From Climacteris rufus (taxonomy: Eukaryota; Chordata; Aves; Passeriformes; Climacteridae): a DNA stretch of 64,000 nucleotides. Shown here piece by piece: positions 27,511 through 39,623 of this stretch (the first letter of the stretch is position 1; each line of letters begins with the position of its first letter). The stretch covers positions 818,010 through 882,009 of the forward strand of contig VZRZ01005152.1 of NCBI GenBank assembly GCA_013398175.1, given 5' to 3'. The notes below the pieces were generated by a model, which saw nothing but the letters and a program-made list of their open reading frames with translations, was not told the origin of the DNA and did no database searches. The position numbers and the translations under genes were made by a program.

Positions 27511-27580
27511 TGAGGCTGCAGTGGACCTCTGAAGATCATCTATTCTACTTCAAAGCTGGACTGGAATAGGCCTTTGGATG
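27511..27580 (-). mobile_element. Possible degraded CR1 3' tail, antisense
   Basis: GAGGCTGCAGTGGACCTCTG followed by AAGATCATCTATTCTAC resembles the antisense CR1 motif seen more clearly at 14.4 kb. Similarity is confined to about 50 bases and no ATTCTATG tail is preserved, so this is a weak call. Confidence 0.35.
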
Positions 27581-29797
27581 GAGCTTGATATCTCCAGCTT
27601 GGCTAATGTAGCCTGGTCTGTGGTTAGGGCTCCTTACCATACCTGTGCTCTGCTGGCTCAGCTTCATTTCAGAGTTTTTAAAGAAATACTTTGATTTCAT
27701 TCTGCTTTCAGCAGTCTGGAGTCACCAGAATGTGTTTTTTATTTAATTACTACTGCCTCTCACAAGTCCTTTTCTTCAAAACTGAGGAAATTGTGCAGTG
27801 GAACTTTGCAGAAACGTCTCCTTCCATCAGCAGCTATCTCTAAGAAAAGCTGCATACTTCTGACTGAAATGTCTAACAGCTTGGAAATTCAAAGTAGGAC
27901 CTATGTAAAACTTCCACATGAAGCAGAGTCTGTTGTACACTACACAGTCTTTTCTGAAAGCCACTAACATCCAGAACTAATAAGGCAACGATGCAAAAAG
28001 TCTGTATAAAATTTAGTATATGCCAGTCACATTACTGGGAAAAGGTAAAGTGAAGCAAAGGTACCAAGACTTCTGTTCCTCAGGGCACTGACAGCACAGC
28101 AAATAAACCAGGAGGAACTGAAGAGTTTTAACAGTCATTACTGCAAGACGATTCCACCTCTACATCCTTTATTAAAAATACATATATACGTGATTCCTAC
28201 AGGCAACCTTCAGGATATGCATATGCACACAAAAAAATAAACATATGTACTATTAAAAACCATGTGTTTTATGGCTAATGCCAGCATTATCCAACACTCC
28301 AGTAGGTACCACACTCCTTTAAGAAAATATTTACATATTTCAGTTTATACTTCTCTTCACAGTCTTACAAAGACATAGTACTTCATCCACCACAGAAACA
28401 TAACCAACCATGGCATGAAATGCAGCAGCTGTTTAACAGCTTTTGGCAGATATACAGAAAGGTTTCATGAGAAGACTGGCCCAGGTAGCCAAAGTTAAGA
28501 TGAATTAAATAGTGAGAATACTATTACCCGAGCTGAAAATTTGATCAGGATATTGAATTAACCTGTTATCCAAACTGCCATGATGACTTTAGTCTGGTTT
28601 AATAAATAAAAAAGTAACCAAACTCCATGTTAACATCTAAATCATCTGTCTCCCATTCAGTTTCCCTATCTCCTTCAATAGCTTTTTGAGTTTCTTGCCC
28701 AATTTCAATCAAATTCAACAGACAAGCAGAGGTTTCAAATACTATGTTCCTGCAAACTTTCTGAAAATGAGACAACAGAGGAAATAAAAACTCCCATTTA
28801 TGCCTTTACTGAGGGACTGCAATGGGCAAGAAGACCTTATTAGATATTAGAAAACTGATGTGAAAGACCTTATAAATGTCTTTGTTGCAAAAAACCTTCA
28901 GTAACTGCTCGTTTAACATGTCAGACAATCAGCTCTGGGAAATAAGTCCACAGGAAAGCCATCTTACTTAATTCCAAGTCATGAAAATAATGAAAAACTG
29001 TAAGAGGTCAGGATCTGGGATTTGTGTCTCATGTACAAGGCATTGCTTTTTACACGACGGAAGAAACACCACAAGGCTATTCAAGCAAGAGGATCTTTGT
29101 ACACCCAACATTGTGTGCCTGCTGATGAGGCTTGGGTTTGTATGATACACTGTAGCCATTTCTTCCTTTCACCTGTTCCTTCAAAACTCTTTTACTTTTC
29201 CCTTAGCTTAAAATACACATTTTGCATTAGTATTCTCAATATTAAGCATAATCACACTTATCTGTAGACTTACAGACCTATTACAGTAAGGATGAATAAT
29301 GTATCTTCATATTGTTACTGAAGCCTTATGTTATGAATAAAACTCAAAATAGAACATGCTTTAAACCCCTGAGTTTTCAACAAGGAAAGAGCTGCATGCT
29401 GTTAGCAAAAGTATAAAAGTTTAGAAAAGAGATTTTAAATGGTTCCCTCTAATGCTGGGCTTAATTTAGACCCTTCTATTTTTAATTTAACTCCACACAG
29501 CAGTTCTTACCCTTTGGTGGTATTCTAGGACCATTTTTTCATCATTACATAATAGAAAGGAGGTCTGTATCTAATAGCACATTTGTTTAGAAGATAAACA
29601 GAAATCCATCTCAGCCAAAGTGGCATCATTTGTGACTGTATCACAGACAAAACTTCTGAAATCTTAACTGATGGCAAACTTTCAGAACTCTATGGCACGA
29701 AGTTAGTATAGTTCACTCTAATGGACTACTCACCTGGAAGTGGCTATACAGGCCAGGATTCATCTCTCCAAACACAGATAACATCAGCCATACTTAC

Positions 29798-29960
29798 CTA
29801 GGCCTCCTCCACAGAAAATGGAGATAGACACACACTTCTGGGACGTGATTCACTTCCTCCTCAAGTAGGAGGAGATTTAAGACAGATATAGTAAAACACC
29901 TATACCTCGATAAAAGGAGCCTAGTTGACTGGTGCTGATGCAGTAAAATCACATTCCTAC
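29798..29960 (-). promoter_or_regulatory. SGCG: Alternative candidate SGCG 5' exon
   Basis: The minus strand reads GGCCTAG|GTAAGTATGG, a strong donor with last exonic base 29798. The sequence upstream of it is less AT-rich than its surroundings. It contains a small inverted repeat with 7-base arms (29855-29861 and 29867-29873, loop CAAGT) and an A/T-rich ACTATAT stretch. It could be an alternative first exon or just a cryptic donor about 1 kb downstream of the preferred candidate. Confidence 0.2.
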
Positions 29961-30788
29961 ACTTTGGCAATATCCTGTTTTAGGAACGTGTGTGCTTATT
30001 CTGATTCAAGATTAAGTATGCAGTGCAAGCACCTGTTGGTGGCGAGACACCAAGTATCATCCAATAAATCATTTGATAATGAGTCAGTAATCCACTGATA
30101 CCTAGCTTGTAATTTTCTTTCAGAGAGTGAAATTATCCAAGAGAAAATGTATTTGAGTTCAAGGAGATTACAAACTTGCAAAAGGAGTTCTGTATACACA
30201 TAATTATATGCCCTATATTAATTCAAGTATGCTTCCCAGAAGTTAGAACTGATTTTGGTAACAATTCCTCAGGTGGAAGGTTATTGTCACACTAGCCAAA
30301 AAGAAGTGTTCAGCAGAACCAAGGATAAATTCTTGACTGAATTTAACTTTCCGTATGCGATAAATAAACTGAGAAAAATCTCTAGCTACAGGCATCAGAG
30401 GTTTACTACTGCAAATCAGATATTTATGTAAGTACAGTAACATGATAGTGTAAAAGATTTAAAAATTACTGACAGCTTCTTAATACCACACAAGTGCAGG
30501 TTTAAACTCTGCAATTTAATACTACATTTAACTGTAAACCCAAGTATAATTAAACTACCCAAATCTAAAACAATAATTGTAATTGAAAATGAACACATAA
30601 TTTAGGCCCTGAAATAAATCACATAAGCATCAACATGATCCTTTAATAAGGACAAAATCAGTCTGAAGTGCTGCACAAAAAAAATCAGTCAGGAGAAGCT
30701 CAACACAACTATGTAATAAGTAAAGAACAAGCAAAAATAACTCAATTGTTAACATGCTAACATTTTAATACAGATAATTGCTACTTAC

Positions 30789-31000
30789 CTTGGAGATTTG
30801 AAACAATGTGGACTTCTGAATAAACTACAACCAGTCTCTTTCCAAGAGAGAATTGTCTAACTTTTCCACTACTTTTAAATCTGGAGTGGAAGATATTTTA
30901 GGCCTGGCCAAATATCACTGGAAGAAAATTCGTTCACATGTTTGGCTGTGTTTTGCATTCCATCCTGTTGCTCTGGCACACAGACACAGCTAATTATAAT
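30789..31000 (-). promoter_or_regulatory. SGCG: Candidate SGCG non-coding exon 1 and muscle promoter
   Basis: On the minus strand CTCCAAG|GTAAGTAG gives a strong donor whose last exonic base is 30789. Further upstream are an A/T-rich TATA-like ATTTAAAAG (30880-30872), an E-box CACATG (30935-30940), an M-CAT/TEAD match CATTCCA (30956-30962) and a full MEF2 match CTAATTATAA (30990-30999). These are binding sites typical of striated-muscle promoters. With initiation about 25-30 bases past the TATA-like site, exon 1 would be roughly 55-65 bases long. Short motifs arise by chance in AT-rich DNA, and several other strong minus-strand donors exist, so this is a ranked guess. Confidence 0.4.
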
Positions 31001-34000
31001 CTGTGACATAAGCGGTTAATTCTACTGCTAAAATGGTTGTGTGCTGACTCCAGAAATGAACTGCCCCACTGCAAGACATAACCAATCCATAGAGTGCACT
31101 AAGCATTGTGCACTAAACTGCACAGGCTCAACCTGTCACATAACGCCAACTGCTTTACTAAAATCTGAGAATGTGAGCACTTCATAGAATCTGCATGTAA
31201 AAACTATTCTCAGACTTAGCTGCTAACAGCACACAATGCACAATTAGAAACAAAAAAGGCTTCTGCTTTCTTTTCTGAATCCATATATAACATCCCAACT
31301 GAATTTTAAAAGTTGATTTTCTGAAAACTTTTCATTTTAATGCTAACATTATTCTAGCTATAATCTATACTGGCTGGCATATAAAAATTCACTTTAAAAA
31401 AGGAAATACAGATATTATAATATACCTATAATGGCACATAGAAATTTTATACAAGGATTACACTATTACCAATCTTTCAAAGGTTAAGCTCATCTTGGTA
31501 TCTAAAACATAGATGAATATATATGCATAGATGCATATAAATACTAAGAGCTATATATATTAAACAAAAGTTGCATATATTACATACTTTCAGATGACAT
31601 TATAGAAATTAGAAGACATCTTTTTTCTTTTTCAGTACCGTTAAAGCTTTGAGTTCTCTAATGCAGAGAAAGAATGCCAGCCTGGCACTGCTTACGTTGG
31701 ACTGACTACACAAACACTGACCAGCAGAATTCCTCTTCAACCTGAGACATTTTAGAAACTGTGCTGGTAGACATTTGCAATTTAAACAGCATTAAAACAT
31801 ACATTTGTAAGATCTACAAAGGTTTGTTCTATGTGAAGCATTGCAATCATCACCCATGTGCTTGGACAATTTAATTTCTCAAAGCACAATGCTTCCGTTC
31901 TTTCAGCCTTGCACTCACACTGTTATCACACTTTAGAAGATGGAGCTCCTATCAGACATTTAACAGCTGCAGATCATAAATTTAGGACTGACACAAATGC
32001 AACTTATCACAGGCTTACAAGATACTTTTTTCCCTTTATGAATTCTGCAGCCATTAATCTTTTATCAGACTCCCTTTGCATATACAAATGAAGTTCTTTT
32101 CTATGTAAAGAAATTAATTCACTGGTATCGGCCAAAAATGACAAATATTTTCAATAATAAAATATTTATCAATATATGTAAAACAGATTTTGTATTTAAT
32201 GGGATGTATGAAAGATAAAATGTGAGGAAAGCATTTGTATGTTGTATTAACACCAAAGCTTTTCTTCAATTGAAATTCCCTGTATTAGAGGAAGAAGCCT
32301 ATAAATGATGGACAGTTTTGAAAGGTCCATGATTCAGTCATTATTGGATGTTATTGTCTAGGAATTTCCTGTAAAATCTTTTGCCCATTCTTGGAAAAAA
32401 ATCAGAGGATCATATGAAACTGGGTACATGATCCTCAAACTCAATATTTTTAACTGCATTTTAACATGGTTCCTTTTGACATATTTGAAATTATTTGATT
32501 TCTCAACATACAAAAAAGATTAACTAACAGTGTCCACCTATAGAAAGATTAGATCTTATCAGCCTGTAGATCTCTTTATGATAGTACTTTGTTATTTTCC
32601 ACATATGATTTCTCTTCATTGGTCTAGATGCATAATATCCTTCGTCTTGCTCTTCTACATTTCTAATTTCTGCAAAGCAAAAACTTGAAAAAATGAAAAG
32701 AACAAATAAATACCTCAGTTAGTAACTTCTGAAGTTCTCATGAAGTAGGACTGAAGCAAGAGCAACTGTGACTGAGTTCTGTATCATCTGAAGGTGGCTG
32801 TCTTCCTATTTAAATGCAAAGAACAGAAAGAGAAAGCAAAATTTTTCTTGAGTACGGAGAAACAAAAAGATACATCAGTGAATTGCCCTCCTGACTGCTT
32901 TAACCGACAACATCTTATAAGTGATAGACCAAAATTCACTGAGCTTAAAACTGCGGAACACAAATGAAACACTGGACACCCAACAGCTGTTTGGACTAAA
33001 AATGTTCATGACAGCAGATTTTACAGTAAATGAGAAATAAACGTTAGTCAAAAAAATCTATGTGCAAAATAATAAAAAATATTTCTGTTGCAACCATAAG
33101 ATTGTAATCCATTAGTATAATGAATAATAACTTCAGTTATGGGGTTACATTGCATTTGTACAAAAACTAAATATTTCTCTCCCTCAGGTAGCTCTCTTCA
33201 CAGCTCAAGAATGCTGATGTCCCATTCCTCACCCAAAACTTTTGAAAGTCAATGACTGATAACTTACTCCTGGAAAGGTAGCTAAGCAAACATCTTTATC
33301 TTCCACATTGTCAGAGTCCACCCTTACCAGAACTTGACTAACCAGAAGTATTTGCAAACTTACACCATGAAAAATCAATGGTGGAAAAAAAAAGTAAATT
33401 GTGATTTCAATATTCTGCTATTTTAACTGACTCTAATTTTTTCCTCTAATTTTTTTTGACAAAAGTTCTGTGTATCCCTATAAGACTTCAAGAACGTCTG
33501 CTTATTCCTCAACGTACAAAACAACACAGTGGTGGAGAAGACACTATCAGGTATCAGTTTAAATAATTCATCTAACTAGAAAGGACATAGAAGCCATTTG
33601 GCCCTGTCAGATATTTTTCAAGTCTGTAACATGTCTAAACACTGTGATAAGCAGCGGTAAGCAAAGGGTATTTATGAAACAAGAATATTCTGGCTGTAGA
33701 GGAAATGGAATTTGTCTGAAACACCATGATTATGTGGAGAAATAATTAAAATTAGGTTGTACGTATGTGTAACTCCAGATTATATCAGAGCTATTTTTCA
33801 ACCTAAATGATTCAATGAAACAGGAGTTCTGCCATATGAAATATTAAAAGGCTCAGAAAGGTCAAGTAGTGTAGCAAAAGCAAATTTATGTTGAAGATAA
33901 TATGGCACACACTTTGGGGAAAAAAGTATGAATGCAAACCCCAAAATTACCAAAAGTGGGATATAATTTTAATAATGGTCAGAAAATAGAAAAAGTAATT

Positions 34001-35071
34001 ATTTACTAGAGATCTCTGGACTTCCAATAACAGAGGGGAACGTCCAAGTATCTTCCATTCTTGTTCTTGGCCATTTTAGTTACCCTTGAGCTTGAATAAT
34101 GATGCCACAGAAAAATCATCTTTTCAAAACCTCTTTTTTCCAGTTCTTCTGACTTCTCACTGCTGTTAGAGTCTCCAATGTGATATCAAGCAAGAACTGT
34201 TGGAAAGAATTTTTCTAGTGTTTCCCTCCAGAGCATTTTGAGTTGGCTGTGTTTGATGTGCTTTTTAAATTTGTAAGGGATTGGACAGCTGGTCCTTTAT
34301 TGATAGACTGAGACCTTGCCTCTTCCTAAGAATAGGGCTACAGTGAATATTTAAAAGGGAATGTAATCTTTTAAACCTGAGCAAAAGAGTGAGCTAAAAG
34401 AGGCTTACATCTTTCCCATATAAATAGAGAGAAACATTTGAAAGTTACTCTTACACCAGTTAAAGCTATTAAAATGCAATTGTTTTAAAGAGTTACAAAG
34501 TAGAAAATACTCCAATAGGAACCTTTTTAAATATAAACAAATGACTCACAAATATAAGGCTTTAAGGGAGACCTGTTCAGGCCGTTTCATTACATGATAT
34601 CTATAAGGAGGTTCAAAACAGCTTTGAAACTCAGAATATTCATGTTTTGTTAGAGAATGAACAAGAATAAGCGAGAAAAATCTGAAAATTACTATGCAAG
34701 ACAATATGAAAAGAACTTTTAAGTAACCAACTGCCCTGTGTGTCAGTGCACAGCTGGTCTGGTTTCTAGGAATATTTTTCATCTATGAGCATGGACAGCT
34801 GGCTGTGGGTCTATTGCCTGATCATCCTAACAGAATTTCAATCTCTGCTTCAGCTGTTATGTCTCTGTTCCTTGCTGCCACACCTCTCTTCTCTATTCCA
34901 CTTTTTGACACATTCTGTCAGCTTTCCTCCCCAGTACACTCAGTGGCTCCAGAAGAGGAATCTTTTTCCCTTACTGTTCACCAATTCTTCTCAATTTCTC
35001 TTCAAATTAACATAGATACAAAATTAATTTATATAAAACAGTTTCAAACTGTCACAGAGGGCTAGTTCAGG

Positions 35072-35088
35072 TTTTTTTTTGGGGGGGG
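35072..35088. repeat. T9-G8 homopolymer junction
   Basis: Nine T residues (35072-35080) are followed directly by eight G residues (35081-35088). A lone G8 run is short of a standard quadruplex motif. Such junctions are prone to sequencing and alignment error. Confidence 0.7.
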
Positions 35089-37017
35089 TGGATGTGTTAA
35101 ATGGTATCTCCTGCTTGGATTGCATCTTGACACAATTCTAATTAAAAAAGATTTTATTTCTGTGAGTTTAATTCTGCATGAACCTTCAAAGAGATTAAGT
35201 AGTGAAGCAACAAGTGAAAAGCTGCACATGCACTCTCTGCTCACCACTGCACTTTGTGCAAAGACAAGCCTGACAGGTGCCCTGGAATACAGGTAAAATG
35301 GGATATATTTCTGTGCTAAGAGCAAACAAGAAAGCTCAGCTTTGTAGATCTTTTCAGAGAGTCCAGCTGAAGAAAAGACTGATTTGGAGCCTGCAGCTTA
35401 TGCAGACGGGAAGACACAATGGAGGGACCTTGCTATAGCACTACCTTAAAAACGGATGTTGCCTGACAGTATCAGGGAGGCAAAATCCCACCAAACATTA
35501 AATGTCCAAGCAGATTTGGAATGATTTTGTCTGACTGCATTGTTAGCATAATTCAAGCATTCTCCTAAGCATGAAATGCAAATACTGTTAGTTTGAGGAA
35601 GTTAATTGTTAGCTTTTTCTCAGGAAGAAAACCAGAAATGTGTACTTTTGTTTATATGAAACTCTCCAATATTCTGGACAGAAGAGTGGAGCACAGCATT
35701 TTTTTTTTAATTATTCTATGCACTGGGATTTTTATTTTAGGATATGATTCATGTGCACCTACTCACAACTCCATCTGCAAGCACTCAGTGACAGGCAGAA
35801 TAGTATATTTACAATTCTATTGTGTACAGTATGACAAATCACTTCTACAACACGTCAATAGCACTGACAATCATCAGAGAACCACGTTTCAGGTTCTTCG
35901 GTCAAAACATTTCCTCTTACATCATCTGGCCTTTACTAAAAACAAAAGCAAACCCCCAACTACACTAAACATTCAGAGCAGGACAGTCTTGGGATATCTG
36001 AATTCTGAGGCATTCAAGTAAAACTCATGGCTGTCACCCACTATAGCTGGCTGTATGAAACAGAAAATTGAATGACTGTCCCTCCATGGACAGGTTTATT
36101 AGGTCTTGGAAGCACTGCCTCTGTACCCATAATCTCATACTGCATAATGGCTTGTACAGATAAAAACCCTAAAGAATACAATGAGTTTAACACTCTTCTT
36201 TGCTTTCTTCTTTCTTTTATCTTCTTTCATTTTTCTTGCTTCCTTGCCTACTCACTGACAGAGCAGAAGTACATGTGATCAAGAGATATAAAAGTCTGCC
36301 ATTTTACTGAATGAAAATGTTATTTTTCAGTAACTTTATTTAATTCTGAGAAACAAAGCATCTATCCAATCTGTGTTTGAAACAAAAGCATATAAAATAC
36401 ATAAAACTCTGTTTAAATCCAGTTATTCAGTGTATACTTCATTAGTTAGAATAGTTTTTTCATTCAGTATCACCCTTCATCTTCCCAGAAAGGATAGTAA
36501 GAGAGTTAAGGTACACAAGAAAAATGTTTCCAGTTTCGAAAGAATTAGAAGAAGGGAAGTGAAAACATGAAAATTACAATGGTGTGGCCAGAACACTATA
36601 ACTGGAACCATCGCCCCAGAGCTCATGCCCTGACAGACTCCATGCCCAGAATTTAGTGGATTGTAATTTTATATTTGGAGGAACTAATTACTAAATTATT
36701 TCCATAGAAGGAATCTGCATTAGTTTAATTTTGTTAAAACTTCAGTCTTCATTAACAGTGATAAAAATATGGAAAACTATTTAAATATTTAAGAAGAAAG
36801 ATACAGCATTAATACAGTGTTTCTTCCCTGCTAAAAAAGAGGGAAAAGTTATTGTAGGATGGTTATATTACAGACCAGCGTGTATGCCCAAAGAGAGAGA
36901 AGCTGTTTAGTATAAATAAATGAATACATTCTTACCAATATGCTGTGAGAACTCAAGAGAACTTCTTTAAATTCTTTTGTTGCACAGGTTCAACTCACAA
37001 AATATTGCAAATACTTC

Positions 37018-37062
37018 CCCAAAAAAACCCAAACAAAACAAAACAACACCCACAAAACCTAA
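37018..37062. repeat. A/C-rich simple sequence (AAAAC-like)
   Basis: A stretch of AAAAAAACCC, AAACAAAAC and ACAACACCCAC words gives an irregular (AAAAC)n tract. No adjoining retroposed body was recognised. Confidence 0.6.
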
Positions 37063-38711
37063 CATTTAAAAGGTAACAGAAGAAAATACATAAAATTGAA
37101 AAGGGAGTTAATCCAAAGTTATGCTTTAGCTAATATGCAAAATGTGTTCATTTACATAATCAAATCTTGATCCAAGTGAAATGAGAATGTTAGTATAAGT
37201 GAATGAGCAAAACAAGAATATAAAGAATTTACATCACAAATTTTATTTAGCACTAATCTAGACAAAAAAGTTGTGTATTATTTTTCATTTTATATGATTG
37301 CTTCTTTTCACACATTCTGATGAATATTCAGTGTAAAAGGGAATCAGGAATAATGAAGACTTCAGCTGTATAAGAAAGTCACATGAGTTTACACGATCTA
37401 TTTCTAGACAATTTGTGTTCATATTTACACATATAAAACAGAACTTTGAAGTGGATCTGCTTAAAACATCCCTTTATGGTGAGCTCCTCAAAGTAAAACT
37501 GAAGATTAAACTATATTTTAAAATTTTTTTTAATAGAGAAGCTGAAAGCAGCCAGGTAAGGCAGAATAGAAATAGAAGAAAACTTAGGAACAAGTAATTT
37601 CCTGTCCATTTTTCTTTGCTCAAAGAACCCTTCCTTTCAGACCTGATGTCTGTCCTCTCAGTAATTTTATGAGTTACAGAAAACTCAAGTTCCCTCCAGA
37701 ATCAAGGAAGTTTCTATTTTATCACCTGTGAAATTTGACTTGCAGCTCTACAGCCTTTGCAGCAATTTCTCGTCTTATATGTTCCTCTGGAGCTGCAGGC
37801 TCTAAGACCCTCATTGTGCTTCTTTCTGCTTTTTTACTCCTTGATAAATTTGTGGTTCCTGAAACTGTCTTTTTTAGAGAATTTTTAAATGTCCCTATGG
37901 AATGACAATCTTCCCTACTTCCTTCTGAGGCCTTACCTGATAAAGTCACTCTTATAAATAGAACACATCAAGTAAGAAGAACAAAAAGCCCCCAGGCTAG
38001 GCCATACCCACCTATGTTTACACAAGCATCATATGCAGTAGGATATATTTGTCAACAGAGAGAAGAAAACACTGTTCTTCAATAATTTGCACAGTACACA
38101 CCATATTATAACCAAATCATATATTCTCTGAAATCAGACATTTTTCACCTTCACTGAATGAATTAGTATCTTGCAGTCAGTGTAGAAAAAGCTTTTATCC
38201 AATACTTCTTATCTCCTGTGTTTTTGTGGTGGCCATGAAAAAGCAGTTCCCAAAGCATTTTACTTTTCCTTTAAAACTATGCTATAAAACGCTGAATGAT
38301 TAATGATTTTTCCTTTTACAAGTTGCCATTGTAAAGCTGTTCTGAAGTAGATTACTAGTAATTTTGCAATCAAAATCTTACTACACCCTATGACTCACTA
38401 AAAGAATGCCAGGGAAAAAAAACCTTAGCATTTTAAAATGCCAAAAATGGGGTGGAGGGTGAAAAAAGGCACAACAAAAAGAACTTTTAGTGCTATAGAG
38501 TAAAGCAGCCTAAACCATGGCTATATTAGCTGTTATTCTGGAAACTAGAAGTATACAGTATTTTAGCATTTCCATTTTTGATTGTGAAACTTATATTGCC
38601 AAGAAATAGTTAACACATGTACCACACAGGTACAGAGTCAGCCCAGCAAAACAGTTCACAGAGAGAACTTCTCACCTTGAAGGCCTGGGCAATCTTTGGT
38701 TAACAAAACAC

Positions 38712-39623
38712 TGTTACATACTGGGTTTGCATGGCCAGGCTTTGGGAACAGGAGGTTTACAGGGGTGGCTTCTGTGAGTAGCTGCCAGAAGCTTCCCCCA
38801 GGTCTGACAGAGCCAATGCCTGGCATCTCCAAATGGATGTGCCACTGATCAAGGCTACGCTCATCAAGAATTACAGTAATGCCTCCATGACAGCATATTC
38901 AAGAAGAAAAAAAACAGTGCAGACCAGGGTGAGGCAGCTGTGCCCCTGCAGACCATGGAGGTGCACAGGGATGTGCAGGGATCTACCTGCAGCCCCTGGA
39001 GAAGACCCACACCAGGGCAGGTGTATGCCTGAGAGGAGGCTATGATGCCATGGACGGCCTGTGCTAGAACAGGCTCCAGCAGCGACCTGCAGACCCATGG
39101 AGAGAAAAACCCATATTGGAGCAGGTTTGCTGGTAGGACTTGTGACCCTGTGGGGAACCCATGCTGGTGCAGGCTGTGCCTGAAGGACTGCACCCCATGG
39201 AAGAGTAATCCACATTGCAACAACTTGTGGAGGACTGTTACCCATGGAATGGAGTCCAGCCTGGAGCAGGGGAAAGACTCTTCTCCCTGAGCAGCAGCAA
39301 GAACAATGTGTGTAATCCCCATTCCCTTTCTCCCTGTGCAGCTATAGAGGAGGAGGACATAGAGGGGGGAAGGCTAGGGGGAAGGTGTTTTTAAAATTTG
39401 TTTTTATTTCTCATTATCCTGCTCTGATTTTGTTAGTAATAAATTCAATCAATATCCCCAAATCAAGTCTGGTTTGCCCATGACAGTATATAAGTGATCT
39501 TTCCCAGTCCTTATCTCAACACATGAAATCTTCATTATATTTTTACTCCCCTGTCCAGCTGGGAAGGGGATGGAGAGGCTTTGGCAGGTGCTGGGCATCC
39601 AGCCGGGGTCAATCCACTACACA
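38712..39623 (+). mobile_element. Avian ERV solo LTR, about 0.9 kb
   Basis: The element runs from TGTTACATACTGGGTTTGC to CCAGCCGGGGTCAATCC and CCACTACA, so it has plausible TG...CA ends. The order is familiar from bird genomes: a U3 with GGGGTGGCTTCTGTGAG, a repeated CCATGG-containing middle, then TTTTTATTTCTCATTATCCTGC, AATAAATTCAATC, CTTATCTCAACACATGA and TACTCCCCTGTCCAGCTGGG. There is no primer binding site or internal region after it, so it is a solo LTR. Several 70-152 codon frames on both strands here are by-products of the low-AT repeat. No clean target duplication was visible. Family naming is from memory. Confidence 0.8.
38953..39260 (+). repeat. Internal LTR array with about 47-bp period
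   Basis: CCATGG occurs at 38953, 39048, 39095, 39195 and 39242, with variant CCCTGG near 38994 and CCTGTGG at 39147, giving spacings of about 41-54 bases. Each unit also carries a GGAGCAGG-like or CTGGTGCAGG-like word and a GACTG or GACCTG word. Units are degenerate, so the array is old or was diverged before insertion. Confidence 0.65.

Larger units (their letters stand above)
7225..30788 (-). other. SGCG: Probable SGCG intron 1 (upstream end inferred)
   Basis: Sequence upstream of the start-codon exon must be intron, since exon 2 has an acceptor. The far boundary is a hypothesis: a strong minus-strand donor at 30788 would give an intron of about 23.6 kb, close to the roughly 22 kb I recall for human SGCG intron 1. 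The interval holds two ERVL-type LTR fragments, one clear and one doubtful antisense CR1 tail, and two palindromes. Otherwise it is AT-rich with only short chance frames. Confidence 0.5.
31001..38711. other. Intergenic DNA, no recognised gene
   Basis: AT-rich sequence with only short frames on either strand, the longest being 142 codons at 35593-36021. That frame has no recognisable domain and no splice context. A T9-G8 junction at 35072-35088 and an A/C-rich tract near 37020-37060 are the only simple-sequence landmarks. If the SGCG promoter candidate at 30.8-31.0 kb is right, this is its 5' flank. Confidence 0.5.

Noticed and set aside
35593..36021. 142-codon plus-strand ORF as a possible gene
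   Set aside because: No recognisable domain, signal or splice context, and composition like the surrounding AT-rich DNA.
38833..39322. Overlapping frames of 70-152 codons on both strands
   Set aside because: They are produced by the periodic CCATGG array in the solo LTR; a 47-base-type repeat with few stops opens several frames at once.
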